Shown: positions 1 to 11,687 of the stretch, piece by piece | How the letters are laid out: each line of letters opens with the position of its first letter | Numbering within the stretch: the first letter of the stretch is position 1 | Assembly: GCA_001683735.1 (NCBI GenBank) | Contig: LUGG01000002.1 | Coordinates: forward strand, 2,914,001-2,978,000 | Direction: 5' to 3' | DNA: 64,000 nt | Source: Grifola frondosa | Lineage: Eukaryota; Basidiomycota; Agaricomycetes; Polyporales; Grifolaceae | Made by a program: the position numbers and the translations under genes | The notes under the pieces: generated by a model | Seen by the model: only the letters and a program-made list of their open reading frames with translations | The model's database searches: none | What the model was told of the DNA's origin: nothing

Positions 1-146
1 ACGTTACACGTACGGCGTTAGGTTTTCAGAGATGCATATGGACTCGGATGGGGTGCCTCTTGTATATAACGACCTGGTGCGCATTTGCTCCATCACTTCC
101 GACGACTCATCATCCTGATAAAACCTTCTACCCGCCCTCGATATCT

Positions 147-3100
147 ATGATGTCTATCCCGCTTGAATTTCTCAATGACCTTCCGGATCCTTCAGCCAAC
201 AGCTCTCTAGGCGACCAGCTTGCTGCAGAAGTTACGGACTCTGGCCGAGTTTCAACTTTGCTAGATTGTCTTTCTGCCATTGACCGCCCAGCCCTTTTCT
301 CCCCCGACATGACACGACCTCCATTGACGCACACCGAGCTGCACCACTTTATCTCGCATTTTGCACTTCCCACGTCTGGTCTGCATCCGCGATTAGGTCC
401 CAACGACCGTATCATGATTGCTTTGCCTACCGGTCCGGAAAATGCTCTCGCCCTCATGGCCATTGCGAGCTACCATACCGGCGCACCGGTCAACTACAGC
501 TGTACTGCAAGCGAGCTATCAGAGGATGCGGCGCGGCTGAAGGCCAAAGCCGTGGTCACCACTATAGAAGCTGCAGAGCGGTTGGAGTTGAAGTCATTGC
601 GTGCAGAATTGGGTGCGGAGATCATCTTTGTGCATGCTCGCCTCCTTGGCTCCGCTGGCCTTTTCGACATGTCGTTCATGGACGATAGGTACGACGAATC
701 GACCTGGGAAGATGTGCAACTAGTTCTGCCCAGTCCTTCGAAGCTGCACGGCTTGGACGATCAGTCACTTGTGCTGCATACGTCGGGGACTAGTGGAAAG
801 AAAAAGGTATGTGATTTTTTCTTTCAAAGCATGGACGATATTTAGTTTTTCCACTGTCAGGTTGTGCCCTACAGTCTCCGATGTTTGATTGTGGGAACTT
901 GTTGTGTCGCCAAGTCGTGGGATCTTTCGTCGAAAGATGTCAACAGTGAGTTGTACTTCCCCTTTTCACAACTAGGCTGATTTGCATTGCTTAAGTGAAC
1001 ATGATGCCATTGTTTCACGTCGGTGGAATTATTCGTAATCTCTGGGCACCTATGTTCTCCGGAGGAAGCGCCATTATGTGCGCCGGTTTCGATGATCTGG
1101 CATTTTGGCCAATCGTGATGGAGCGTGGGGCTACTTGGTACGTAAAAATGTTATATGTCTCGCGTTCTTACCCCTAACTCAAATATGTTAGGTATTATGC
1201 TGCACCAACGATGCATCACGCTATCTTGGGTTCTAAGCCACCTTCAGTTGTTCCCGCTACAGATACCCGTATCCGCATGATTGCCAATGCTGCTGGTGGT
1301 TTGCTCCCGACGCTGGCCCAACAGCTTAAGGCCGCATTCGGCGCAGTCATCCTTCCATCTTATGGCATGACTGAGTGCATGCCGATCGCTTCCCCTCCCA
1401 CAAACTACAAGCTCGATCGTCCTGGGTGCTCGGGTATTGCGTGCGGGCCCTTCATGTCCATTCGCGACCCGTTCAACCTCGAACGCGAGCTGCCCTGTGG
1501 TGCTACAGGCGCGGTGTCTTTCCGCGGCCTGCCAACCTTCGAGGGATACGAAAAGGCCATCGGGGAGCCGCTTGATACGTCTTCGTTCTCGTCAGAGGGC
1601 TGGTTTGATGGCGGCGACGTTGGCTTCATGGACACTGATGGGTATCTCTTCATCACAGGCCGCTCAAAGGAGATTATTAACAAGGGTGGTGAAGTCATTT
1701 CTCCGTTCGAGATCGAGGAGGCCATTACGTCCTTGGCGAAGCATCGCGTCAAGTCGACCATCGCTTTCTCCGTCGAGCATGACGTTCTCCAGGAGACTAT
1801 CGGAGTCGTCATCGTTCCTATCCCGGGTGCTCCCCGGATTGGCCTCGCCGAGCTGCTCGATATCCTGAAAGTTCAGCTCCATCCTTCCAAGTGGCCGTTC
1901 GTTATCGTCTATATGGACGACTTGCCGAAAAATAACGCAGGGAAACCTTTGCGCATCAAACTCGCGTCGCGTCTCGGTATCAGTCAAATGACTGATAACA
2001 CACCTGCCATCATGCGTTACTTCGAGGCTACCGCCCCGGACAAGAACGTGCCTTTGTCGGAACCGATTCCCTGCTCGCGAGTATCCCCGGACGTTGACGA
2101 ACTCACACATGCGGTGCTGGAAATTCTCGGCGTGCAAGAGGTTGCCGTCCGACTTCAGAAGGATGGCTCGCCGGAGGCATTGGTGTCTGTGACACCAATG
2201 TCCGAACTCGATGTCTACTCCATTCTATATGCACTCACGCAGGCCATTCCTGGTTACAGTATGCCTGACCCGCTGTATGTCTTCCAGAATCTCCTTGAAA
2301 GGAGGTCGGATGATGAAGTCGACTGGGAATACATGGAAACAGAGATCAAGCGTCGTAATGCTTTCAGCATGTCCAGCGGAGCAATCGCTGTACGTGACAT
2401 TGTCGCGCATCTTCTTGATAAGGATGCTGGCACCATTGCTGGCGACAGCGACTTCTTCCTCATCGGCGGCAATTCTCTTCTCCTGGGTCGTCTGGCTCAT
2501 CGAATTCGAACGGAGATTGGCGTAACGCTGAAGGTATCCGATATCTTCACCAGCAGCACTATCAATGGTATTTCCGAACTCATTGACGCCGAATCATCTG
2601 GCACGGTGCTGAACAAGCGTGCGAGTGCAAACTCGGAGAAGTCGGCCGTCCACCGTTGTAGTGTCAGTGTGGCAGGATCGGTGAGTAACGCAGCTCAATT
2701 ATGCTACTTAGGGGTCTTAACATTATATGCAGGAGGAATCCTGGTCTACACGAGGTCGTCCTCAGACCCATCTTTTGGTACTCATCGTCCAAGCGCTTCC
2801 TATGATGTTCTTCCATCCTATGAAGACAACGTTAACTTGGACGACGCTCTTGTACCTACTTTCCAGGTTCTCAAACTTTGTCAGCATCAGCTACTGGGAA
2901 CGTGTTGGTGCCTTACTCGTAGCCATCATCTGCGCTCGATTGCTGGCACGGATTGTTTGTCCCATCGCCGCTATCATATTCAAGTGGATAGTCATCGGAA
3001 GATACAAACCAGGCGTATACCGATACTGGAGCAACTATCATCTGCGGTGGTGGATCACCAACCAATTCATCCGCATCGCAGGTCGCGGTATCTTTTCGTC

Positions 3101-5265
3101 TCACCCGAAGCTGGAGTTTCTGTATTTTAGGGCCTTAGGCGCGCATATCGGAGAGAACGTCAGGATCGATAAGTCGGCGAGACTGTCCGAACTTGACTTG
3201 CTGACGTTCAAGGATGGTTGTCGCGTGGACAAAGCCGTCGTCAGAGGATTTTGTATCGAGCGGGATGGCTATTTCCGGCTGGACCCCATCATCATCGGGA
3301 GGAACGCCGCAGTGAACACTTATACGCAGATCAGTCCAGGTGCTATCGTCCCCGACGGCGCTATCTACGGACCACATGCATCGTCGCACGATGAACCGTC
3401 CCCCGACGACTATGTCACGATCAACCGCACTGAAAACCCCGAGCCGCACTGGCTTCTCAAGGTTTTTGTTGCTGGACCTATCATCTTCGTTGTCCTTTTT
3501 GCCTCGTATCTCCCTTGGTTCGCCGCGCTTTTCGGACTGCTCACGCAGACGATCCCAAACAACGGCCTGACAAACCTGGAATCTATCATCAAGTGGTTCG
3601 CTTCTCCCAGTCGGATCGCGTGGCATACCCTCGCGCGCGTCAATAGGGAACTTTTTCCTTGTATCATTCAGGTGGCCCTCGGCATCGTCGTTAAACGCAT
3701 TATGGGCTTCCATCGCGAGGGTTCCGTGGAGCAGATGTCGCAGTGGACGCTCCTGAAACGCTTTATTAACGGAACGATTCTCAGTCAGGATACATTGAAG
3801 GGAGCCTCCGACGTTCTTGGAGCGCACTACGAGTTGACATCATGGATTTGGCGAGGTATGGGTGCCAAAGTCGGCAAGCGCGTGTACTGGCCTGGCTCTG
3901 GTCTCTATTGCCCTGATCCCGAGTTATTGGAGATCGGCGACAATGTCGTCTTTGGATCTCGCTCAGAGGTCTTCACTACCGACTCTATAGGCTCGGCCAA
4001 AGTGTCTGTTGGTTCCGGATCGATGATCGCCGACCGTGTCGTCCTTATGCCCGGTTCCACTGTCGGGAGAAAAACCATCATGGGTTCGGGCGCGCTTGGG
4101 AAGCGCAATGGCCAGTATGACGATGGTTCGGTCTGGATGGGTAACGATTGTGGCGAGGCCGTATGTTTTGGGAAGCCAAACAAGGACACCGACGAGATCA
4201 CAACCACACCATTTGGCAAAGCTTTCTACGAGCGCAACGCAACCTTCTTTGTCTACCCCTACTGGATGCTACTAGTTACCAACATCCTCGTTGGTGGATG
4301 CTCGGCAGCATATTGGGCTATGGGCCCCGTCGTCGTTACGCAGATCCTCAACCAGATGCGACTTCATCTCAGGAACTTGAGCCTGTTCGAAAGAGGGGCA
4401 AGGGACATCTTTGTTCTGTTTGGTCTCGTCGCGACGTTCTTCATAATCACGCTCACGTTTATGTCGCTCCTCGTGGTCATTTGGGTTATCGCTACGAAGT
4501 GGCTGGTGGTGGGACGTCGACGAGACGGGCGGTACGACTGGGACCAGAGTTCGTACTGTCAGCGCTGGCAACTGCACCTCACTCTTGCACGCCCCCTCCA
4601 TCGCGGCTTCGACAACGGCGGTATCCTTGGTGCCATCTCCGGTTCAGCGTACTACGTGTGGTACCTGCGCGCCCTCGGGGCAAAGATCGGGAAGGATTGC
4701 TCCATGTTTTCCGGGGGCAAGGTGGGCCTTATGACGGAGCCCGATTTGGTACAGATGGGCGACAACGTCGCCCTCGACGATTGCTCTGTTGTTGCACATA
4801 TCAACTCGCGCGGTAACTTCTCGCTCAACGGTCTCAAGATTGGTTCCGGGTGAGTAGCGTTATGCGTCTTTGTCTTCGTTAGAGCAATTATGCTAACGTG
4901 CGCCATATAGGTGTGCTTTACGTGCTGGTTCGCGATTGCTCTCTGGTGCATCCATGGACGAAAGCTCCATGCTGTGCGAGCATACACTCCTGACATCTGG
5001 TGAGACCGCAGTGTCTGGCTATGCCTACGCTGGATGGCCAGCCCGCCAGGTTGAGGCGCCGTTGCAGAGGATAGTGACCGAGAAGTCATCGCGTTCGGCA
5101 AGGCGCAGCCGCGGATACAGCCAAGTCAGCCGAGTCGCCAGGTTCAGCATGCTGCAGCCTTTGCCCAAGCCGGAGACGATGGAAAGCGAGGAGTCATCCG
5201 TGCAGAAGGAGAAGGAGGAGGATGTCATCGATATGAGTATCGTCTCACCACTTTCCTCGATGTAA
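147..5265 (+). CDS. NRPS-like synthetase, epsilon-poly-lysine synthetase type (A-T-membrane-LbH)
   Basis: Six exons by manual splicing: 147-806, 861-945, 996-1137, 1192-2680, 2733-4849 and 4911-5265, giving about 1615 aa with no frame break. The adenylation domain is seen as TSGTSGKKK near residue 215, YGMTE, GDVGFMDTDGY, GRSKEIINKGG and the catalytic-lysine region NNAGKPLR. A carrier domain follows with phosphopantetheine serine in FFLIGGNSLLLG. The C-terminal half has about five hydrophobic membrane segments interleaved with three hexapeptide (left-handed beta-helix) blocks that each start ALGAxIG or LGAKVG. This order matches bacterial Pls and fungal poly-lysine synthetases, which activate one amino acid and polymerise it at the membrane without a condensation domain. 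The start is the first ATG of an ATGATG pair; an upstream in-frame ATG at 48 would add 33 poorly convincing residues. The substrate is not readable by eye. Alternative: another NRPS-like transferase. Confidence 0.85.
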
Positions 5266-5944
5266 ATTCTCTGCCTGCCTTGCTCTTGTGCTGATTGTGT
5301 TGGGGTTTCGGACTATACGTACCGTGTTATTCCTCCTATCATTTTTCCATAATGCTTTATCTACTCGGGCCATTACAGGTCGCGAATTGTATTCCGCTTG
5401 CATATTCCAAGAATTATGATAATATCGATGTTCAAAAAACAAATTCAGATATAATAAAGTTAGATCCCATGTACATTCATCTTCGCGACCTCATTCTCAT
5501 CTGCTTACTGTCCCACTTTCTACATAATACTGTATCGACTTATCGCAGCTGCAAACGCCATCTCTCGTTAGTCCTCTGCAGTATCAAAGAGCGAGGACAT
5601 TTAGTCACAGTAATTAATAGGTCTTCCTGAGCATGCATGTACCATCATTGGCTGATCCACTAAATCATGATGGCGCGTCGTATGATGTTGCAGTCAACGG
5701 CGCTATAAAGTATGACAAGACACTATTTAAGTAAGAGATGGCGACATTCGTGTATGCGGAAGAATTGATTCAAGATGGGACCTGATGCGATGCGTGGTTT
5801 ACAGGCAAATCGAGATAGCGATCGACCTGACACTTGAATCAAATTCAAATTCAGATCACGAATTTGACGAGCGGATTTCTGGCACTGATCCCAGATTACA
5901 AAGTAGCGTCTCCCACAAAATCACACCAACTCTGACACGTCATC
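5266..5944. other. Intergenic, convergent 3' ends
   Basis: This gap lies between the stop of the synthetase and the stop of the CVNH gene on the other strand. It is AT-richer than the flanks, and I see no credible reading frame or repeat. Confidence 0.6.
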
Positions 5945-6497
5945 TCACGGGCAAGTGAGCTGGCCATTGTTGTTGGACACACAGTCGTCTGGTTTACATA
6001 GTAGTCAAGAAACGTGTGCAAAGACCATGGATCGGCAACACTCACTGAGATCCTTCAAGGTGGTGCCAGATCCACAATTGCAGCTCAGGATGTCCGTGTC
6101 CTGCAAGCTACAGCTGCTGCACGAGTTTGCAAAGTTTCCGCTGCAAAGACAAAAATTACATGTCAGTTTGTCCGTCGCGTCCATTGCGGACATCGACGTT
6201 GACGTACTTGGTCGCACACTCGAGCGTGCCAGCGAAGTTCTCGACACACTGGTTCAAGTCGATCGACGTCGAATCAGAGCTCGTGGTTCGTGCAGGTCGC
6301 GAACAGGACGTGGCTGTCTGCGAGGACAGGCCGGTGCAACTACCGATGAATCCTGTGAGCAGCACGGTGCAACGGCGAGTGAGCAAAAGAAATGGCAGCA
6401 CGACCAGTACTATCGACGCACCGTTCTGGGCCTTTGCGGCCACTTGGGAGGCGGCAACGAGAGCAACGCTGATAATTGAGAGGAGAGAGAGCTGCAT
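5945..6497 (-). CDS. Secreted cyanovirin-N homology (CVNH) lectin
   Basis: Four exons on the minus strand: 6497-6422, 6352-6208, 6140-6046 and 5988-5945. All introns have GT-AG ends, and the exons sum to exactly 120 codons (119 aa). A signal peptide (MQLSLLSIISVALVAASQVAA) is followed by the two CVNH half-repeats. These show as GFIGSCTGLS, SIDLNQCVENFAGTLEC, then GNFANSCSSCSL, LSCNCGSG and finally LNDCVSNNNGQLTC. CVNH domains bind mannose-type glycans, and in fungi they are usually extracellular and thought to act in defence or cell-surface recognition. The pairs of cysteines and the DLN-C-NNNG endings of both halves are intact, so I expect a working fold. A TATA box lies 58 bp upstream. The first half-repeat is the less typical one. 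Confidence 0.85.
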
Positions 6498-6554
6498 CTT
6501 GTAGACTGTGAGTGTCGAAGGACCGATGGTGAAAATATTGCAGACATCGTCGCA

Positions 6555-6560
6555 TTTATA
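6555..6560 (-). promoter_or_regulatory. TATA box of the CVNH gene
   Basis: TATAAA on the minus strand, 58 bp upstream of the ATG at 6497. The spacing suits a short 5' untranslated leader. Confidence 0.5.
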
Positions 6561-7172
6561 CTATTCCTGCAGAAAAAAAAAATAGTCCCTGCCCCTCCGG
6601 AGGCCTCGTGCTTTGTGCTGCCTAGCGGGCCCATGGCCAGTATTGGTAAACGGTCTGGATGACATGGTTGGTTTTTGGACCACGAGGTGCCAATGCAGCG
6701 TCAGACTTGCGGCCGGTTGCAAATACACTGGCGAAAACACCAATAGACATTGAATAGAAACGTCGTAGTATACGGCGCGTATACGATATTACCGATTTCC
6801 CATAGTCAGCAATCCCGAATGTCAGCGCTGAATATGGTTCACGATGGGCGAATCGAAGCAGAGCGCGTCGGAGGTGATCGGGTTTTGGCCATCCGATATT
6901 TATCTCGAAGTTATGGAAAAGTAGATGTAAACCCTAACCCTTTCGATCACGTTAGAATTTGATTAGGGTTATTGATAAATATTTTTTCGGTCCGAGTCTC
7001 AGAGATCTCAGACTCTCTCTCTCCCGCAAAGACTGTACTTGTTATCACTCTATCTTCAACTCTATTTTCACGACGATACTTACCGGACAGCATCTCACTA
7101 TAGAAAATCGTACGTCTCCACATCACTTTCTGTGCCAGCTTCATCCTCATGCATTTTGTGGTACAGTGAACG
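6561..7172. other. Divergent intergenic region with telobox-like motifs
   Basis: The region separates the CVNH gene from the RRM gene. AAACCCTAACCC lies at 6929-6940 and the reverse-oriented TTAGGGTT at 6963-6970, about 200-240 bp before the RRM start. AACCCTAA motifs bind Myb-type (Tbf1-like) factors in fungal promoters of translation and mitochondrial genes. Whether they are functional here is inference. Confidence 0.4.
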
Positions 7173-8056
7173 ATGCTCGCAAACATATTCCGTGCACAGA
7201 CGCGTGCTGCAGTCTCTCGTTCGTGGGCTACACGACTAGACAGCATCCAGAGCTTACGACTTCTTGCACACCATACTGGACGGTCACCTCGCGCGACAGC
7301 ACTCCGGAATATCTCATCCAGCTTTCCCCAGCGGCAAGAGGAGACTCCTCCATTGGATCCTACGCTGCCTCACCTCAGTGAAGTCCAGAAAGAAATAGAA
7401 AGGACAAAGCCACGCACCCTTTTCATCGGCAATCTGCCATTGAGGACGACGAAGGAAGATGTCCAGCGGCTGTTCGCCAACTACGGTGATGTCTTCGTTC
7501 GGATGAGTGAGTGTGATCCATTGATTCGTGGTGTCCGAACTCATCTCGTGCTACGATGCCTTGTAGGGCTTACTCACAGAGGCGCCTGTACCGGTTTTGT
7601 TCACGTCGTCTTTCCGTCGGAGGACATCGCTCAGCAGGTCCTCCGAGAGACAGAGGTGAAGCCTCTAATGATCGGTAAAACAACATTGCGCGTAGCGCCA
7701 TCGAAGGGGTCTCGGACGCTCTCTTAGCGCTTCGTGATCTCCCTCCTTCTCGTACGTTGTTCTTGGGGGGTCTCCCGCCCGATGCAGGTGCGTCTGATGT
7801 ACAAGAGCTATTTTCGACCGCAACTGGCATGGAAGTCGTTCGCTTAGGTATGTCTGCCCGTCCGTCGCTCCAGTGCATTTGCAAGCAAGAGACTCACTGC
7901 ACTGTTGTTCGCTCAGCCTCCCGGCATGACGGGTCCTGCGCAGGCTTTGCGCACATCGACTTCACATCTGTGGCAGAGGCCGAAAACGTCATCCAAGCCC
8001 ACACCTCTTCTCCTTTGAAGCTGGGCGACCATATCTCTCAGACTGGCCTACGCTGA
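7173..8056 (+). CDS. Two-RRM RNA-binding protein, probably mitochondrial (frame changes)
   Basis: Exon 1 is 7173-7506, exon 2 starts at 7567, and a further intron spans 7848-7916. The N-terminus (MLANIFRAQTRAAVSRSW and more Arg/Ser/Ala, no acidic residues) looks like a mitochondrial presequence. RRM1 has RTLFIGNLPL (RNP2) and GACTGFVHVVF (RNP1). RRM2 has RTLFLGGLPP and SCAGFAHIDF. Frame is lost near 7700 in a GGGG run, where adding one base restores an unbroken link between the RRMs. A 53 nt GT-AG intron (7677-7729) would also restore frame but removes the last strand of RRM1. A second change near 8037 hides a natural-looking C-terminus that stays open to a stop at 8201. The role is RNA binding; the target is unknown. 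Confidence 0.7.
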
Positions 8057-8201
8057 GCCGGAAGAGCTGCGCAATCTGCGTCAAAAAGTTCGGACGAGGA
8101 ACAGGACTCTTTATAAGAAAGTTGAGGGCGCGGAGCTACTCCCAAGCAACGCTGCGGCTGGACAGACGCATACGACGGGTGAGGAGGCTCCGAAGTCGTG
8201 A

Positions 8202-9047
8202 AGGATCCTTGATGGTGTCGTGCTCGTTGGGACAGGCGAGTGTTCTGCTCATTAATGGAGTGCATCTACATATGTTGGTATCTAGCCCGCCATCGCCATC
8301 GATTTGGCCGGCGTAATAGACTCTCCACTCAGGTTAGACGTCTTGTCAGAGGGAAGTAGCATATCGAACCCGACGACCTCCGAGTGTACTAATCCATCCT
8401 TCCCTGATCATGTACCCCCATATGGCAGCATGAATGGAATGTTGAGTTGCGATGAGGACGGGACTATTCTGGTTGCCGCTCCTTTATGACGATGTCACTT
8501 ACTTAGGAATTTGACAGTCATAGAAATCGTGTGGGTAACTTCTTCATTTGTAAGCCGGAATAACATCGTCGGCGACTCTCACTCCGCACTCGTTTGGCCT
8601 CATGGCGTGTATTACTTCTCTACACCATAAAGCGTCCGCTCTATTCTTCAGGTCACCGAGTGGAAGCTGCTACAAGCGCGGACCCGTTCAAGTTCGAGAG
8701 ACGCGTTGGCATGAGCGAATCCCTATCAGCACGCGCTGAAGTTGCGTGTTCGCCGTCCACTGCTTCGAGAATGGTGGGATTCCTATGCCGAACGCCAAAC
8801 TGTAATGATGGGTCTTTCCATGAGACCTTGCCTAGCTTCGCCTTCCCAATGTTTGGACAAGTCACACTGATTCGCGTACTATCGGCACCTTCACGGACAA
8901 GAAGATAATTCGTATACATAAAGCATTGAAAGGAGGAGCGCCATGCTACGCATAGATACTGACTAGAACGACTAGGGAATCAAACGCAAGCACAACCATG
9001 GAGAGACCAAATTGGTACGTGAACGACGCAAGCAGTGACAGAGACGT
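8202..9047. other. Intergenic
   Basis: Short open frames occur on both strands, but none has a recognisable domain or plausible splice structure. Confidence 0.5.
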
Positions 9048-9478
9048 TTAAGAGATAGTGATGTTAGCCCAGTAGGTGTTGCACTCCTGCCTGTAGTACT
9101 CGACGCAGATCCTCTTGCCCCTGCAGTCGCACTTCTCAATCCTCTCAAGCTGCTTCCACAGCATGTTCCCCGCCCCCCGTTGCAGTAGTAGGTCGGCTGG
9201 ATCTGGGAGCCCGTCTCGCAGGGGCTGAGGTTCGTCACGATGTCGCACCACCGCTTGTAGTTGTGCACGCCCAGTGCGACGACGAAGTAGTCTCCGCACG
9301 GGTTCTTGAAGCGGAGCGTGCCGGAGGTGCCGCTGCCACCCATAGTGAGAGTGAGCTGCCCGTTGCACTCGCTCCAGCGCCCGCCGTTGGCGTAGTGCCA
9401 GACGGTCTTCTCGACGACGTGGAACCTGTCGCCACAGTACTGGTTGATGTTGACGTGGATGGTGTAGGGTTGGGGCAT
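9048..9478 (-). CDS. Fungal fruit-body lectin (Agaricus bisporus lectin family), frame break in a G run
   Basis: Single exon on the minus strand. The start MPQPYTIHVNINQY, then VEKTVWHYANGG, LTLTMGGSGTSGTLRF and GVHNYKRWCDIVTNL are hallmark stretches of this lectin family, about 140 aa long. Family members bind T-antigen disaccharide and chitobiose, are cytosolic, and are considered anti-nematode or anti-insect defence proteins. The reading frame is lost in a G-rich tract at about 9170-9181. The rest of the family signature (KQLERIEKCD onward to the stop at 9048) continues without gap in the next frame. One base missing from the G run explains this, so a sequence error is likelier than decay. 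The presumed TATA box is over 200 bp away, suggesting a leader intron. Confidence 0.82.
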
Positions 9479-9691
9479 GCTAGGCTAGCGTCAACGACGA
9501 ACTGAAACTCGAAGCTTAAGATGACTAACGCGATGGATGGGTCTGAATGGAAACGAGATGAGTTCAAGTGGTTAACTTGGGTCGCGGTCTATGATGGAGA
9601 GGGGGATTCAGTGTCAATTGTAAGAGAGGGGGATACTGCTCACGAGGTAGATGAAAGCTTCGACTTGAAGATATCGATTCACCAAAGCGAC

Positions 9692-9701
9692 CTTTTTATA
9701 T
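9692..9701 (-). promoter_or_regulatory. Possible TATA box of the lectin gene
   Basis: TATAAAAAGG on the minus strand about 215 bp upstream of the lectin ATG. The distance implies a long or spliced 5' leader. Assigned by motif only. Confidence 0.35.
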
Positions 9702-11687
9702 GTATCGAGCCTCGTGAAATTGGAAACGTGCCTTTCCAAATATATGGTCGGCGGAGCTGACCCATATTGTCAAACGCTGGAATGGACTACAAGGATTCCT
9801 GGAGAATGTCATCTCATGGATCCGGTGAATAAGTTCCGACTAACTATCTTGATCCTACTCCGTGTACAACGGCCACCATTGTAATGAATTGATATCATAT
9901 GGTATCGCCATAAGTGATTTAGGTGGGACCGTATTATTGTGGTGCTTCGGGGGTGATGAGTGCCGGCTGAGAGTGGGCGTATGGTCACCTTGAAGGACCC
10001 AGTGTAAAAGACCTATTGGCTCAGTTGTCGATCCAATTTATCTTGCAATAACATACCCCTGATTACATATGTGAAACAGATCTACGGTGAGTTTCTCAGG
10101 ATGATGAACGAACACTACATATTTCCCCGTTCAGGAAGGTTCTGCAAGTTGGCTCGTTACGGGGAAGCTGTGGCTAGCCGCCCGAACAAGCGCCTTCAGT
10201 TCATATTCCACACCCAGGGAACGGTCCGTATTCCACTGCCTTCATGTGAGACGAGCAATCTTGGAAGGTCGAAATAATTGACGTGATCTGGGATATGATG
10301 AAGGGAAGACATACAACTCTAGTGCCTAGTTCCGAACGAGAGTCATGTGGTACAACTTGAATGGAAGATTGTCCGCGAACATGTGCAGAACTGCAAAAAT
10401 ATACAAGGACAGCGCTCTTAAATTTCGTCCTATACTTGATCAGTGCTAGAGTTTGTGTATTTAATTGTTCCATTGACACAGTGAAACGGTTTCCGCTATT
10501 TGGGGGTGAGAACACTCAGTTTGTCCGACAAATATGGTCGTTCTCACCGGAAAAACGATACAACCTTGTTGCGCGTGACTTTCAGCTTGTGTCAACAGCT
10601 GCTACAATGTAACTCTCTTGTATGGAACCTAATCGACCGCCACTCATATTGCAAACATAGCGTCCTTAGCAGGCACAAACACGTAAGTTGCGTTCGAGGA
10701 TCTTGCTTCCGGTGACGCCAATAAAAATGGAAGGGATGAGTTCAACGCATCAAGGACATTATGGACATTCACCCGTGACCAATCTGCGGATTCACGTCCT
10801 GACTCGGCTTGTTCTCGCACAATCACCGTTTTCCCTCTGCGCTCTCACTGATGGTCACTTCATCGCCAAGGCGTTTCTCTTTGAGAACGAAGCGGGGGAA
10901 AGTGCGAGACATTCCGGAAGCGATAAATTTCAAGGCAGGAACCGCGAAGAAATTATTAGGACATACTTTGACAAGGTGCGCGTGCATGCGATCCGGTCAG
11001 CCAATGGGGACGACGGTGAAGGTTCCATAACCTATCGCTATGGGACTGTAGAGTTGCATACGGAAGACTTTCTGGGTGTTCCGCACACTTTAAAACTGCA
11101 GTCGAATCTGTGGTGGCGTCAGAAGATCCTCTACCAATCAGCGATTTAGTTGGAAAGCCCATCAACTTACCTGACGATGAAGACATCGGGCAGCTTCCAT
11201 CGTCTCTGGATTGAATATCTGCCCTGTCAGTGACAGCCTTTAGTATTGAATGTCATATATAGACCAGCAGAGCAGTTTGCCGGTTACGCGTTATCGGTTC
11301 AGATCCAAAGTTTCAATCTTGGCGCAACGGCTAAGTAGTCTGTATGAACGAGGATTTAGTACTGGGATATTCATAACGTGGTGTAAAAATCTGATAAACG
11401 CGTGTACGGCATAGTTAAGACATAACCAAACGGTATACATACCTCATTCCAAGGTGCAAACGACTGAGACAAGTAACGACGTCGTCACGTCAAGCAATAA
11501 TTATCTTCGCGACGCGATCACGTGGTCAACGCGGTTGTTAGTTTGTTGTAGTTTTTAGCGCCAAGATTGGTTGATCTTTCGAACCACATGCATCTGCTGA
11601 GGGGCGTTAACTCCTTCTAACTTATTTCTTCGTGAATCACAGACAACACCCTCATTAACCTCGACATCGTTCTTAACTTTGCCATCG
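9702..11687. other. Long intergenic region
   Basis: I find no gene I can defend. The best frame is 10688-11149 (+, 153 aa), mostly hydrophilic in its second half, with no family I recognise and no splice partners. It may be chance or the relic of a gene. No repeats or transposon ends were noticed. Confidence 0.4.

Noticed and set aside
3135..3827. 230 aa minus-strand frame inside the synthetase gene
   Set aside because: It lies opposite conserved beta-helix and membrane coding sequence, has no family features, and is a by-product of GC-rich codon use.
6929..6970. Interstitial telomere scar
   Set aside because: There are only about one and a half repeats on one side and one on the other; far too short for a telomere fusion. 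A promoter telobox is simpler.
10688..11149. 153 aa plus-strand frame in the long intergenic region
   Set aside because: Could be real, but no family, signal peptide or intron supports it. I left it out as a gene and mention it in the region entry.
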